NCBI RefSeq assembly: GCF_050624435.1
Contig: NC_134536.1
Location: 130,726,758-130,790,757 of the forward strand
DNA length: 64,000 nt
Reading direction: 5' to 3'
Source: Tenrec ecaudatus
Lineage: Eukaryota > Chordata > Mammalia > Afrosoricida > Tenrecidae
This document shows, one piece after another, positions 49,800 through 63,200 of this stretch (position 1 is its first letter; every line of letters begins with the position of its first letter). Both the position numbers and the translations under genes were made by a program. Under the pieces are notes generated by a model. That model made no database searches and was not told the DNA's origin. It saw only the letters and a program-made list of their open reading frames with translations.

Positions 49800-52689
49800 G
49801 GGCGGATGACCCAACACCACACCAGGCAGAGCTTCTCTCCCCGTGGCGGGGTGGCGCTGGTGTGCCAACATCACTACAGACCACCAAGGGGACATTCCTC
49901 CCCGGGCAGAGAGGGATTGCGGATGGAATGGTGTCCCCCCATATCTGTGTTGGCAGGATGGGGCCCTGCCTCACAGTGCGCTGCGATCTGATGTAATGAT
50001 TTCCTTCCTGTGTTCTAAGGGCTGACCTCTCCATCAGCAGACAGATGAGGCTTTCTGCTCCTGTACAGAGCTAGGGTCTCAGAACCACACAGGGGCAGCT
50101 CTGTGCTGTCCAATAGGTCCCATCAGAATCAACTCCAGGTTGGTGAGTTTGTTTTTGTTGTTGTTTGTTTCTGGGATTTTTTTTAGATGATGTTGATGGG
50201 GGCAGCTTCAAGACATTCATATTAGGGCCTCATCTATACGAGTTGGTTACATTTTGAGTGAGCCTTTCCAAACTTGGGCAGTTCTACCCTGTCCACTAGG
50301 GTCCCCATCGCTTGACGTCGACTGGACGGCAGTGCATTTAATTGGTTTTCTTTATCAGATGATTATTTTCAAACATTTATTGTGCATTAGGAGAAGGTTT
50401 GCAGAGCCGACCAGCTGGTTCACAGTCAACAGTTCACACCCAGGTTGTTTCCACTCCTCCACTGCAAGCCCCCTTCCCCCACTTCCTCCCTGTGCTTCCT
50501 GAACCTTGAGCCACCCCCAGACAAACCTACCCCTGTGAAGTGATGATCATTCACAGACTGAGGGTGTGGACCCACAGAGACTGCTACAGGATGGAGCAAA
50601 CTGTGCTCCGGGATTCCCGGGGCTGAAAATCCCCAGCAAGTCACTTCTTCTTTCTCCCAAGTAGCAACTGATAGGTTTGCACCCATGGATTGGCAGGCCC
50701 GGTCTTAGCTCCTGGTGCCACCCCAGGGTTCCTTATTTTGAGATATAAAAGGGATGAAACAAGCGAGGAGGGTCCAGAGGGAGCTTCTACCGTCTAGAAA
50801 AGAGAGCCGGGAGCAGAGCTTGTCCTTTGGACCCAGGGTACCTGTTCTGGGAAACTTCTCACGCAGGAGGAGAAAGGATGAGGCGGGCTCCCTTCCTCTG
50901 AGTTGGCACCACGAATCCTGCCTGCTAGCCTCCTACAGGGTGAGAGACTAAATGTCTCGGTGTTCAAGCCCGCCGCGTGCGGTCCTGGTTATCGCGCCCA
51001 CAGGAGAGGAGCTGGGGAAAGCCCGTATGCCCTGAAAGACCGGGTTGTGGGCGTAGAAGGTGTGGGTGTAGGGGCATGGTGGTCACAGGGGGAGTTTCTG
51101 AGCTACAAGGACAGAGCCTACTAGATAGGGGTCTGTCACCATCACTTCCTTCCTGACCAGGACCTACGAAATCCTAGCACGTGGTGCAGGTTCCTCTAGT
51201 GAGGACTGTCTCCCGGACAGTTCCCCACCCCTTCACTTCCCTCCTGGGGCCTCTGTCACCTCCCACAGTCCTCCTAAGGCTAATCCTCACGTCCCTGGAG
51301 GTTCTCAGGAACTGCACCCCCTGCCCTCCGCTGGCCAAGTTGGATAAACAGGTCTCCCCGTTGCCTCTCACAGATCCTGCACTCAGAATGAGCAGATATT
51401 GGCTTCACTGCCTTCCACAAGGACCATTGTCCAATCTGCTACGTGGGCTGCGGGTGGGGGGTCCTGCTTGGCCCAAGTACGTATCCCAGGGGCCTGCTGG
51501 AGAATGGGCCCCTGTTTATCTTGTGACCTAAAGGTGGTCAGAAGGTGACACCCATTACGTGGTGAGGGGTGAGGTGGTGGGGGAGAACGGGGCAGATTGC
51601 TTGGCCTTGCAGATTCATCCCTTCCCAAGGTAGCTCCCTGGATCTAACTGCCAAAGGGATGCCAAACACCTTCCTCCTCCCTCCCTGCCAAAGTCCCAAT
51701 CAGGAGCCATACAGGCTCGGCTTCAAGCTCTGGGAGGGTCAGGACTTTCCCTCTGCCACCCAGGAAGCTCTTCATTCACGGGCGGCCAGATATGACCTTG
51801 CTGGTCACACAATGAGACATCAGCCATGCCCTTGGCATGGGACCTGAGGCTCAGGTTGCCCACAGACAGAAGGGAATGGGAGTGGATGGGCTTTCTGGGG
51901 TCTGGCAAAGTGGTCGTCAGCAGGGCGAAAGTGCCCTGAGAGGAAGGCCTGGTGGACACCTGAAAGCATGGTGTATTTGCACATCTTCCAGGTCCCCGGT
52001 GGGCTAGTGGGGTTCTGTTCCCTGTCTGTGGCTCCATTGGACACAGAGTGTTCCAAACTCCAGGGGCTTGGGTTGCTGAGGACAATGGGAGCAGGGAGCA
52101 GAGCAGGATGCTCCCAGGAGCACAGTGGATCTTGAAGGCTCTGCTTCCCACCTTCCTTTGCGAGACCTCCCGCTGCCGCCCAGCAGACATGTGCTCTTTC
52201 TCTCCCTGCTCAGGGGACAGCCAACCCCCTAACCTGCCCAGCCCTGGTGTTAGGTTTCTCCTCCAATGAACTCAGCGACCATTAGGGTTAAGCCCACTTT
52301 GTTACATATGCGGTTACCTGTAATTAAGGGGCTTGCATGCCCCAAGAGAATACAAGCTATGGTTGGAAATATAATCGCTCTCTCTGCATGGGCCTGGCTC
52401 CTGAAGTCCTGGTCAAGGTGAGCCCTCACATGCTTTGTCTTGTCCGATAGCCGCCCCTTGGACCCATTCGGTTGTGGGGGCTGGCACCCCACACTGGGAC
52501 CTCTGTCCCTTCCTATTTTGCGGTTCCTGGAGGCATCTCCTTTTAGCAGGCTCACACACAGAGTGAGGCCAGCTTCTCCACGTTCTGACCACCTCAGGGT
52601 TCCTGCCTACGTTGCTCGGACTCCAGCACCTGGCACCATCTGGCGTCATGCACTTTGAAGATCCAAATGATTTAGTTATTTGGACTAGA
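49800..52689. other. Downstream of the ITIM receptor, no gene recognised
   Basis: It holds SINE 3' fragments at about 50000-50145 and 50270-50345, then about 1.9 kb of repeat-poor sequence. An LTR-like block related to 5885 lies at about 52246-52510. Confidence 0.4.
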
Positions 52690-53290
52690 GTTCCTAGACT
52701 TAAAAAAAAAAAACGGTTTTGTTGGCACACAATAGACATGGCATACAATTCAATAGTTCGTTCATACACAGAAGAGTTGTACAATTATTACCACTATTGA
52801 TTTTGCACGTAGGCCACGAAGTGATCTGCATTCATTAGACAAGCAGTTGTGGGTGCCTGCCACCCACCAAGCTCTATGCTCAGAGTTGGGTGCAGAGGCT
52901 AAGTCTCTAGTTGGGGCTATCGAGTTCCATCCACCTTTGTGGAGTGTTTTTTATGTGCCAGATACCTCGTCATATATTAGTGAATGACTCAAACATCCTT
53001 AAGAGATAAGTACTTCCCATAATGCCACATAACGGAAATCATAGAGCACGCGGCCTTTACAGACTAGTTTCTTTTACACAACATTATGTGTTTAAAGTTC
53101 CTCGATGTCGTGTCATAGTTTGATGGCTCATTCCTTTTGATCACTGAATAATAATCCATGGTATAGCTGTACCACAATCTGTCCATTCACCTCGCGAAGA
53201 GCAGTTTGGTTGCTTCCGATTGTGGCCCTCACAATAGAGCTGTGATAACTATCCATGTGTGCCTCTTGATGTGGACATATGTCTTCAACT
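52690..53290 (-). mobile_element. Ancient L1 3' end fragment
   Basis: It contains the antisense L1 3' end signature (ATTCCTTTTGATCACTGAATAAT, TCCATGGTATAGCTGTACCACA, GTGGACATATGTCTTCAA). It is diverged and old. Confidence 0.6.
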
Positions 53291-53479
53291 CTTTGGGCTG
53301 CAGAGCTTATGCATGCACGCGAGTGGCAACTCTACATCCATCTTTGGAACAAACTGCCAGGTTGTCTTCAGAAGTGAGCAGACCTTCGGAGACATTGAGC
53401 TTCTTAGTCGGGGTGATGGGAAAAGTTGAAAATGGAACCGGCAACGATTGAACAGCATGATAAACTGTACACATGAAGA

Positions 53480-53660
53480 CGCAAGCCCCACCCTTTGAGT
53501 TGACTCTGACTCATAGTGACCATATAGGATTCCCGAGGCTGTAAATCGTTATGAGATCAAACAGCCTCACTCTTCTCCCATGGAGTGGCTGGTGGGTTTG
53601 AACTGCCGATCTTTTGGTTAGCAATTCAGTGTTCGCCCTCCTGCACTGCTAGGGCTCCAC
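53480..53660 (-). repeat. AfroSINE
   Basis: GAGTTGACTCTGACTCATAG, GGGTTTGAACTGCCGATC and CTGCTAGGGCTCC are in reverse order and near complete. Confidence 0.8.
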
Positions 53661-53718
53661 ATGCAAAGACTATAGAAGTGAAAACTTTTTGCTGCAAATG
53701 TATTTCATATATGCACAC

Positions 53719-54238
53719 TGTGTAGTTACATAATCTGTTGTCAACTTGAGACTATTAAGAGTGAAGGGGTGGAGTGTAGCCTTTCAATCAGGTCGCAGCA
53801 AAATGACCTCACTTGGAGGTGCCAATGAGATAAATAGCTCGCTGGAGACAGAACACACACTCTCTACTCACTCCCTGCGAGACATTCCTGTTGACAAGCC
53901 ACATGGAGCTATGCTGGTGGCAGCCAGAGCCTTGGAGCTGGAGGAGCCACTTGGTGACCCACGCCAGTGCTAAGATGCTTCCACCACCACTAGATCCACA
54001 AGACTTTCCACCTGCTGGCCTGTGATCTTCCTGCACTCGGTGTCAATGCATGTGCTGTGTGAGTCTGAAGAGGAATTTATAGACTGGTACTCAACATGTG
54101 GGCTAATACTGGCCTTATGGACTTGATCTGGACTGGACTGGGATGTTTTCTTAATGTACAACCACTCTTTATATAAAGCTCTTTCTTATACATATGTTAG
54201 TCTCCGTAGATTTGTTTCTCTAGTCTACCCAGATTCAC
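53719..54238 (+). mobile_element. ERVL-type solo LTR
   Basis: It runs from TGTGTAGTTACATAATCTG to CTAGTCTACCCAGATTCACA, with TATATAAAGCTC near 54170. It runs directly into a (CA)n tract. Confidence 0.68.
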
Positions 54239-54260
54239 ACACACACACACACACACACAG
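54235..54260. repeat. (CA)n microsatellite at an LTR end
   Basis: The CA run abuts the ATTCACA end of the LTR at 53719. Confidence 0.93.
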
Positions 54261-55369
54261 TGGCTGGACTGTCTTGCATTCCCATGAGCAGCGGATGCGC
54301 ATTCCTGTTGCTCCACATCCCTACCAGCATTTGCTGTTGTGATCTCATCTTTCAGGAGGGAAGAGATTTGAAGACGCAGTGATGGTGTCAAGCCGTGGGG
54401 CAGGAGCTGGTCTGCTGCAGGGCAGCTGCCGCCTTGGAGCATGAGAGGAGGGTTCGCAAGCTAACATCGAATAACCTGACTACATTTATTAAAACATTTA
54501 GACTTGGTTCCTAACATTCCATAAAAGCCTGGTATTTGGAGAGACATTAACGAGTGCCATGTGAAAACCATCCTGAGCTCCTGCGGATGCTTCCAAATGT
54601 TAATTTGTAACAGGTTGCATGGTGAAGCATTGGGAGGAAGGGTTGATTCCAATGCGCATTCACCAAGCCTTTGCTGTTGGGTTGATCCTAGCTCATGATG
54701 GCGCCATGTGACAGAGGTGAACTGCACCCCTGGGGTTCTTAGTGACTGGTTTTTCAGGAGATGAGGCTTTTCCTCTCAGGTGCCGCTGGGGGTCTTCAAA
54801 TTCCAACTTTTCCATCAGCAGCTGGAGGGCAGCAACTGGTCGCTTCGGCCAGGCTCCTGATGAACATTCGTCTCAACATTTGCTTCCTCCTTCTATCTCC
54901 GAGTGGCCCAGTGCGCGGTGGGTACTGAGGAAGGATTTGTGAGCTGGTCCATGTGATAGCATTAAAGAGAAACAGCACCCACCCTCTGGGGGTCGACGGG
55001 ATGCTTGTCATGAGAATGGGCCCCTCCTGGAAGAACTGCTTTCTTTTTCTTCAGAAAAGCAACCGTTCTCTAATCATCCTTTTACTCTCAAGGCTTTATG
55101 CTTCCAGTGACAGCAGGATTGACCTTTCAGGTGACCGATCTTCATGATCAAAGGCTGGCTCCCTATTTCCACCCAACAATCATCCTAAAGTGTCTTTGAT
55201 GGTGAAGGTTTTGTGTCCACGTGGCTGGGTCAGGATCCCCAATGTTCTTGTAGGTAAGACCAAGGAATCCCCCATAATGAGAGTTTCTGAGGCATGTGGC
55301 CTGCCTCCACTAAGTGAACACTATGGGGTTGCTTCTTCCTGGGTCTCAATCCTGCATCTCGTCATCATC
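54261..55369. other. Intergenic, no gene recognised
   Basis: Only short frames and no repeat family I can name. Confidence 0.4.
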
Positions 55370-55792
55370 CAATCTCTGGTTCTTCGGACTTGAGTCAGCA
55401 GCCTGCTGTATTGTCTACTGATCCCGAGAGTCGTCCGCAGCCTGCCCTCTTACTCACCAAAGCTGAATTCATTTGCCTCTGCAACTAGGAGAGTTGTAGG
55501 ATCTGTATGATCGTACAACTGCTGTGTGATCTACCAATCTTGAATTTATCAGCCTCTGCAGCCATGTGAATCCAGAGAAGCATCCAGCCTGATAGCTGAG
55601 TCAGGGAGTTGGAACTTACCGGCTTCTCTGAATATGTGTGCCATTCCCTTGATAAAATCTCTGCATAGACTAGTTCTTGGAGAACCCAGCTGAAAACATT
55701 GTTTTTACTGGCTGAGATGGTCCTTTCTATCTATTTCCCAAATTCCTTCTGTTGACTCATTTGAGGGACTCTCCTCACTCCCTGTGTTAGTC
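55370..55792 (+). mobile_element. Ancient MLT-like LTR fragment
   Basis: It contains the CCTCTGCAGCCATGTGAATCC, TAAAATCTCTGCATAGACT and CTTGGAGAACCCAGC blocks typical of old mammalian ERVL/MaLR LTR ends. Confidence 0.45.
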
Positions 55793-56285
55793 CAGCTAGA
55801 CCAGAGAAACAAATCCATAGATACTCATAGGTGTATAAGAAAGAGCTTTATATACAACAGCAATTGAATATTGAGAAAATGGCCCAGCCCTGTCCAGATC
55901 AAGTCCATAAGTCTGATATTAGCCCATATGTCCAATGCCAATCTATAAAGTGCTCTTCAGACTCATGAAACACATGCAATGATGCTGAATGTAGGCAGAT
56001 CACAGGCCAGTGGGTGGGAAGTCTTGTGGATCCAGTGACATTGTAAGCATCCCAGCGCTGGTGTGGGTCTCCACGTGGCTCCTCCAGCTCAGGGCACTAG
56101 CATAGTTCCATGTCACCCAGGGAGTGACCCTTGTCAGTAGAAAGTCTCCAAACCTGTACCCTGTGCCCCACCTCCAACGAGCTTATCCAAATGAGGTCAT
56201 CAATCTGCGACCTGATTGATAGGTTAAACTCCACCCCTTCGCTCTTAATAGTCTCAAGTTGACAGCAGATTATATAATTACTACA
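55793..56285 (-). mobile_element. ERVL-type solo LTR
   Basis: It runs from TGTGTTAGTCCAGCTAGACC to TTATATAATTACTACA. It is inserted next to an older MLT-like LTR. Confidence 0.68.
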
Positions 56286-56319
56286 CTCCCTTAACTCAGG
56301 GAATTGACCTGGAATCCAA

Positions 56320-57000
56320 TCTCTCTATATATTTGTTTTAACGTTTTATCAGGAGCTCTTACCTATAATGGGTCCATTAGATCAAGCATACTTGTACAAT
56401 TGCTGTCATCATCATTTTCAATACACTTACTTTCTTCTTGACCTCCTTGATGTCAGATCCCCTCCACCCCCCACCCTGCCACCCCCCTGAACCCATTACT
56501 ATTATTTTAGGGTGGCTTTTTGTCATAACTTACACCTTCCAATGTATCCATTAACCTAAAATTCTGATGTTTGTTCCCCTTGAGTGGGGTTATACAGTCA
56601 TCATTGCTTCCCATACCCTCAGGGAATCATTACTCTCATTACTGTTTCTGAGGGAATTATTTTTCATGGATTTTGTGCATCGAAAGACCTTAATTGTATT
56701 AATGTACATATGTGGGTCTAGCAAGATTAGTGAGGTAAAACTAAGGCCATAATAGTGGGAGGAGGACATTATAAAGAACTAGAGGGTAGCTATGTGTTCC
56801 ATCAGTGTTCTATTGCACCCTGGATATACTGTCACTTCTGTGTGGCCCTTCTGTGAGGGACTGTCCAATTGTCTTACAGGTGGGCTTTGGGTCTCCACTT
56901 TGCCTATGCTCCATCACGTCTATTTGCTGATCACTATATATTTACAATGTTCATATCCCTCCCACATCCAACAAGGGATAGATGGAGTCATCTCATGTTG
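56320..57000 (-). mobile_element. L1-type 3' end repeat
   Basis: This is the reverse complement of the same family, recognisable by TTGTACAATTGCTGTCATCAT, GGGCTTTGGGTCTCCACTTT and CACATCCAACAAGG. It is more diverged than the 36978 copy. Confidence 0.55.
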
Positions 57001-57369
57001 ATCACACCTCCGCCAGCATCTAGTGTGGTGCCTGATACAGAGTAGGTACTTGGTACATATTTGTGTAGCATAAATAAATCCCCCTTGGAGAAGGGATACT
57101 TCAGGTTCTTCCATTCTTTCATCGAAGAGAGAAAGAACTTCTGAGACAAAAAGAGAGAGGTGTTGATAGATTAAGTTCCTTTCCAGGCACAAAAACAGAG
57201 ACTAGCTGCTGATAATTTAATAAAAGGATTCTTTATAGAGGAGTGAGCAGGAATAAGGAGTCTAGACATTGACCATCCTCAAAGCTTCTTTTTAATTTAA
57301 AATGGAATCTCTTTAGTGGAATAGTTATTGATGAAATGATTGTGGGGATTTGCTACAAAATTATATGGG

Positions 57370-57835
57370 AGGAAGTGGATTGAATTTTGAATTGCACCGC
57401 CCCCCCCTCCAACAACAACAACAACAAATATATGTTGCAGTCCTAGCCCCTGTCCCTCTGAATGCAGCTTTGTTTGGCCCCTAGGTATGTCTCTAAAAAT
57501 GTTCTCAATTAAGTTCCCATGCTGGAGCGGGGTGAATCTTGATTCCATCTGAGTGGTGTTTTAGAAAGAGGAAGAACAAACACAGAGACAGACAGAGAGA
57601 ATCCAATTAGAGATGTATCTACAAGTCAGTCAAGGAACATGAAAGATTGCCAGCAGCTACCAAAAGCTAAGAGAGGGGTGAGGACACTTCTCTCTCAGGG
57701 CCTGAAGAAGAATCCACCCCACCAGCACCCTCATTTGAATTTGTAGCCTCTAGGACTGTCAGACAACACATTTCTGTCCTTTAAAGCCTCCTGCTTTGTG
57801 GTATTTTGTTAAAGCAGCCCGTGATAGGTTTATTG
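57370..57835 (+). mobile_element. Ancient mammalian MaLR-like LTR
   Basis: The sequence ATATATGTTGCAGTCCTAGCCC, AAGCCTCCTGCTTTGTGGTA and TTTTGTTAAAGCAGCCC has the form of a MaLR LTR widespread in placentals. A (CAA)n tract lies at its start. Confidence 0.5.
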
Positions 57836-58085
57836 TGCCAACTAGGCCAATGGGAACATGTGGGCAGAGTTAAAGCAGGTCACAGCTTGATTGGAGGGCA
57901 ACCGAAATAAAGACAGTAGGCGTCCCATCTCCCTCTTGCTCCTGGTGATTGGACCAGCATGCTGATGCTTTAGCTAATTCTCTGCCTCAACCTGTGTGCT
58001 ACGCTACCTGTCAGCCAAGCCAACCTACGGACCCTGTCCCTAGAGCTTGAGACTCCTTTCAGACCTGCTTTGCCATGCTGCTGGT
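57825..58085 (+). mobile_element. ERVL-type LTR fragment
   Basis: The TTTATTGTGCCAACTAGGCCAATGGG start is related to the LTR at 16134. Purine/pyrimidine blocks follow. Its ends are uncertain. Confidence 0.4.
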
Positions 58086-58289
58086 GTGTACTTTACTTGA
58101 GCTTGAGGCTGATGGAGCCTGTTAGTAGATTTGAGTTTAAGATCCCATAAGAACCTCAATCCCAGCTGTTGCCCTTCCTCGCTCGCTTCCTGCAGGTAGG
58201 AACTTGAAGTTCCTTCTCAGATCTATAAAATGGGGGCAAGTCGAGGGTTTAGGATTATTTGGAGAACGGGTGAAGTGCCTTAGAACAGG

Positions 58290-58624
58290 GTGCCCAACGC
58301 AGAGCTGTCAGTAGGCTGGTGGGTGCCTGCTGTCCAGTTGGTTCCAGGGACAAAGGAGTCAACCTTGCCCAGGCCGGCACTGTTCTCACTACCATTGCTA
58401 TGTTTGAGCCCATGGTTGCAGCTGCCAATTCATCTCACTGAAGGTCTTCCTCTTTCTTGCTTTCTTCTTCTTCTTCTTCTTTTTTTTTTTTGCTAACCCT
58501 ACACTTTACCAAGCAGGATGTCCTTCTCCTACTATCGATGTGTCCTAAGAGGTCAAGAGAGAGTCTTGCATTCCGTACTTCTAAAGAGCATTCTGGCCGT
58601 AGGTCTTCCAAGTCTGATGAGTTC
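58290..58624 (-). mobile_element. RTE LINE 3' end with TTC/T expansion
   Basis: It contains antisense RTE TTTACCAAGCAGGATGTCCTTC. A (TTC)n-(T)n tract (58460-58491) lies at the same internal site as the (CT)n in the 23880 copy. Confidence 0.65.
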
Positions 58625-59143
58625 TGTGTTAGTCTGGGTAATTAGAGGAACAAATTCACTGAAACTCATGTATCAGGGAGAGTTTTATATAAAGGTTAAG
58701 TGTGCATCAAGAAAACACCCCAACCCAGTGCTGCCCAAGCCCACAAATTCAACATTAACCCATATGTCCAACACCAATCCACAAAGTCCTCCTCAATCTC
58801 ACAAAACACACACTGACGCCAACTGCAGGAGGAAAGCTGAGTCAGTGAATGTGTAAGCATCTCAGCGCTGGTAGGAGTCTCCACACGGCTGCTCAAGCAC
58901 CCAGGTCTGCATCAGGGTAGGTCCATGTGGCTTCTCCTTGGGGATGTCTTGCAGGAAGTGAGCCTTGCCAGCTGAAGCAGGGAGCTAGCTAAGGCAGCTG
59001 CACCCTGCCCTGGTCCGACCATCAGAAAGCAAGAGACCCGAGAACTCAAAAGGCGAGGCTCACCGAGCCATTTATCCCTCCACCCTTCAATTAACCCCAC
59101 CTGTGTTTTTCGGCCAGGTGGGCACAATGAACTACCTCCCTTA
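58625..59143 (-). mobile_element. ERVL-type solo LTR, same subfamily as 36802-38686
   Basis: It runs from TGTGTTAGTCTGGGTAATTAG to about GAACTACCTCCCTTA. It is the uninterrupted counterpart of the split LTR. It sits within a reverse RTE 3' end. Confidence 0.68.
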
Positions 59144-59986
59144 GGTTCCTTCTAGTAGTTCATGGGTGTCATCAGTAGTCTTCACCCACACTGTAATTCA
59201 AGAGCACCCGTTCTTCTTCGCTCTTCCTTGTTTGTTGTGCAATGTCTGCATGCACGTGAGGCGACGGGGAAGACCACGGCTCAAGAAGGTGCTCCTTGGT
59301 CCTCAAAGTGACATCTTGACTCATCGCCACTTCAATGAGACTCCGTGCAGCAGATGAGTCTCTGCAACACGCTGATCTCGTGACTCTGAGCAAAGGGCAA
59401 TCCTCGACGACTGTTGACTCTGCTTTGTTTCTTTACCACGATGTTGCCTCTTGGTCTAGTCATGAGGGGTTTTGTTTACGTTTGGTTGAGTGATAATCAA
59501 TACGGAAGCCGGTAGCATAGATCTCCCTCCATCAGGAAGGGCTTCCAGTCCTCGCTTTCAACAAGCAATGCTGCGTCCTTTGCTGATGGCAGGGTCTTAA
59601 GGTGGTGGTGGGAGATGCCATCAAGCCACCTCTGACTCATAGAGACTCTGTATGCGACGGAGCCAGCCTCACAAATGTTATGATTGAGCAGATTGAGCAC
59701 ATCCTTGCAGCCCTGCATCCATCCATCTTGCTAATGAGACTTCCTTTAATCCTGAAGTCACAGCCTGAGGCGTGGCCTGCCCTGAGCTGCTGCAGCTGCT
59801 GCTCTCCCTGCCCTCCCCGCATCCCCTTCACCCCGCCTCTGAAGCATGAAGCTAGACCCTAGTCCTGACAGTTACTCAATCCCCCGGAGCCCAGTTCCCG
59901 TAGTCAGTGCCTGGCCTGCTGGCCCTCTCCTTTCAGCAGCCCAAGGGGAGAGGGCATCTTGCACAAGGCACCCCTCGACTGGCCAC
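59144..59986. other. TREM2 upstream region
   Basis: Diverged repeat sequence to about 59770, then GC-rich unique sequence. The 5' leader just before the ATG keeps CTTGCACAAGGCAC, as I recall from human TREM2 mRNA. No TATA box is evident. Confidence 0.45.
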
Positions 59987-60026
59987 ATGGATCCCCTGCA
60001 GCTGATCCTCCTGCTCGCTGCCACAG
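59987..60026 (+). CDS. TREM2: TREM2 exon 1 (signal peptide)
   Basis: The ATG at 59987 gives a leader close to the human MEPLRLLILL start. The donor is ACAG|gtagga in phase 1. Confidence 0.93.
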
Positions 60027-60213
60027 GTAGGATGCCCATCCTTCTCCTCTTCCCTCAGCCCCCAGGACCTGTCTTCCCCCTGGGCCCCTATTCCTCAGGC
60101 ACAGCAGTCCCCCAGAATCAAACCTGCTGCCAGATTCTTCATGCATCTGGCCCCTGAGCAGGGAAGGCCTCCCGAGAGAGGCATCTGAAACACTAGGTGC
60201 AGTTGAGGGAAGC

Positions 60214-60252
<39 letters not shown>

Positions 60253-63200
60253 TAGGAGGGAGGTGCAGGGGCTCTGATAAGAGCCCTTAAAATGGCCTAA
60301 GTGTGTGTGTAAGCCTGGGGTGGGACCAGGGATGACAAGGGGAGGGGAGAGGGGACAAAGGAACTGAGGCAGCATGGGTCTGCCACCACTATGGAAGATT
60401 GGTACCCCATGTTCTTGGAACAAGCTACCTCTTCCCTTTGGGAAAAGACCCTCTCTGCTTGCCTGACCGATAAGGGAGATTGTCAATGGGGTCTTAGCCT
60501 GAGGGGGAGGTGGGTTGCTGGCTGGCGCTGACCCGAGGCAGCAGGTGGATGAGAAGCAGGTGCAGATGGCCACTGTCCATCAGTTCCATGTGGCAGGATG
60601 CCAGATCCCAGGAACCACCTCTCAAGAGTCTATCACCATCTGGTTGGAGATGGGCAGGAAGGAGGAGGACCAGGGGAGGGGAAACTGAGGCAGGAACTCT
60701 AGCTGAGTCGTTTCACTGGGGGTAGGCTGGGGCTTTCAGTCCATCTCCCCCACCCTAAGGAGGGCCTCCCCAAAATAGCAGCCTCATGTCTCCTCCAAAA
60801 TAACTCTGAGACGGGGTCCCTCCTGAAAGGGGAACAAAGCCCCAGAAACAGGGAAGCTGGAAGCGAAGCTGCAGGGAAGCAAAGACCATGAGTCCGGTGG
60901 CAGTGTGGGCGGCACTGAGGAAACAGCATGATCAGGACAGCGAGTGTGCCCAGCCCGGCCACCCAGGAGCCGGCCCAGGCCTGGCAGGGTCCCAAGGAAG
61001 ACAGGCCGGGGTCTTGTCCTCATCTGATAGGAGAGATGTGCACAATAGAGCTAGAGGGGACTTACAGACCAAATGTTTCTGGAAAGGGGTCCAGAGAGGG
61101 TCAGTTAACACTCCTTGAATACCCCACAGGCCAACAGGAGCACCGGATCCAGGGCCCGGGCTTCCTGGTGCCCCACGACCCTGACCCTGTGCTCCCTTCT
61201 CCCAACTTCAATAAGAATGTTAGGGCCCCTGAAGGGCAGGGGTTTTGTCTGATGTGCTCAGTGCACTCGAACATCTGATAAATCAGTAAAGGAAGGATAC
61301 CAGTGGCACAGTGAGCTGCTCACCAAAAGGTCAGCGGTTTGAACCCACCAGCTGCTCATTGGGAGAAATATGAGGCTCTCTGTTCATAAGGATCGATGGC
61401 CTTGGAAACCCTAAGGAGCAGTTCTCCTTGGTTCTTCAGGGTGACTGTGCATCAGAGTGGGCTCAATGGCAGGGTGAATGAGTGAGGGAATGGGTAAATG
61501 TCTCCTTCCCAGGCTTGTCGGCAGCCCTCAACGTCACCGTGGTCCAGGGCGTGGCGGGTTGGCCCCTGAAGGTCTTCTGCCCCTATGACACCTCGAAGTA
61601 CTGGGCGAAGCGCAAGGCATGGTGCCGCCAGCTGGACGAGGAGGGCCCGTGCCAGCGGGTGATCAGCACCCACCGCTCCTGGCTGCTGTCCTTCCTGAAG
61701 CGGCGCAACGGGAGCACCGTCATTACGGACGACGCCCTGGGCGGCACGCTCACTGTCACGCTGCGGAATCTACAAGCCCAGGACGCTGGCCTCTACCAGT
61801 GCCAGAGCATCCAAGGCAGCAAGGCTGAAGTCCTCAGCCAGGTCCTGGTAGAGGTGGTCGCTGGTGAGTGGCGGCTGGCCACACCTCTGGGCCACCAATG
61901 GGCTCGGGTCTTTGGTGTTTGGGTGCAGAACTACCCGCTGGGCTTTCTGAGGTGATGCATTGGGCTGCTCACTGCCATGTCAGCAGTTCGAAACCCCAAC
62001 CATGCCACAGGAGAAAGATGAGACTTTCTACTCCCATAAAGTGTTGCAGTCTAAGGGACAGTTCTGCCCTGTCCTGTGGGGTGCGGATGAGTCGGGATCA
62101 ACTCCATGGCAGTGAGTTTGGTTTTGAGTGTTGAGAAACCCACAAGGCAGTCCTTGACCCCCACCGCCACCCCCCCGCCCCCTCAGGGCCAACGCAGATG
62201 ACTGCTCAGGTTGCTTACAACACACACGAAACCAACTGCTATGGAGTCGCTGGTGGCCTGTCCTGTGGCCAAGCAGACGTGGGCCTTTGGCTTTCAAGGG
62301 TTTTACTTGGAAAGGAAGCAGATGCCAGGCTGTCTTCCATGGTGCCTTGGGGTGGGCTGACACCACCCACCTTCCAGCAAGTAGTCAGGCACGTAACCAT
62401 CTGTACACCAAGACTCGTGGCAGGGGAGGGGTCCCGGGGCCGCTGCACCCTTGCAGGAAGGGCACTTTCTTTCCACTGCAGGAGGCTTTCCTCGTGGGAG
62501 GCAACAGGAATCCAGCTTCTCTGATCACTTCAGCCCTAGGAGGGGCTGGGAGCTAGCCGGGGCTTCTCTCTCCAAGTCTCGGCACCACCGTTCTTACGGG
62601 CATTGTTCCTCATTGCTCGATTTTACAGGCTCAGAGACTGAGGCTCAGAGAAGTGAAATGGCTTGACCCACACGAGACCAGAGCCCAGGAGCCCACCCCA
62701 CCGCAGGGTTTCCCAGCCTGCACCACAGGCTGCCCCCAGGAGGAAGGCCTGTATGTTCACTGATGCTCTGTCTCCCACAGACCCCCTTGACCACCAGGAT
62801 TCTGGGGATTTCTGGGTCCCCGAGGAGCCTGAGAGCTTTGAGGAGGCCCAAGTGGAGCACAGCATCTCCAGGTACGGTGACAGGTCTTCCTTAAGAGCCA
62901 TGGTCAGACTTCCACCTGCCGGGGCCCAGGCTGGGGTGGAAGGCAGGACTCCCAGAGCCACAGATCCCAAGGGAAGGACAGCAGGAAAGCATCTGGCTAT
63001 GGTCTTGTCTTAAAACCCTTCCAACCAGCCAATTAGAAAAGTGAAAATACATTCATAAGCTAAAACCAAACTCACCGCTATTGAGTCAATTTCAACTCGA
63101 TAAAACTGAGTAGAATTGGCCCTTCGGGCTTCTGAGGCTGTAAATCTTTATAAGGGAGGAGAAAGCAAGGAGTGGTGGATGAGTCTGAAATGCTGACTCC

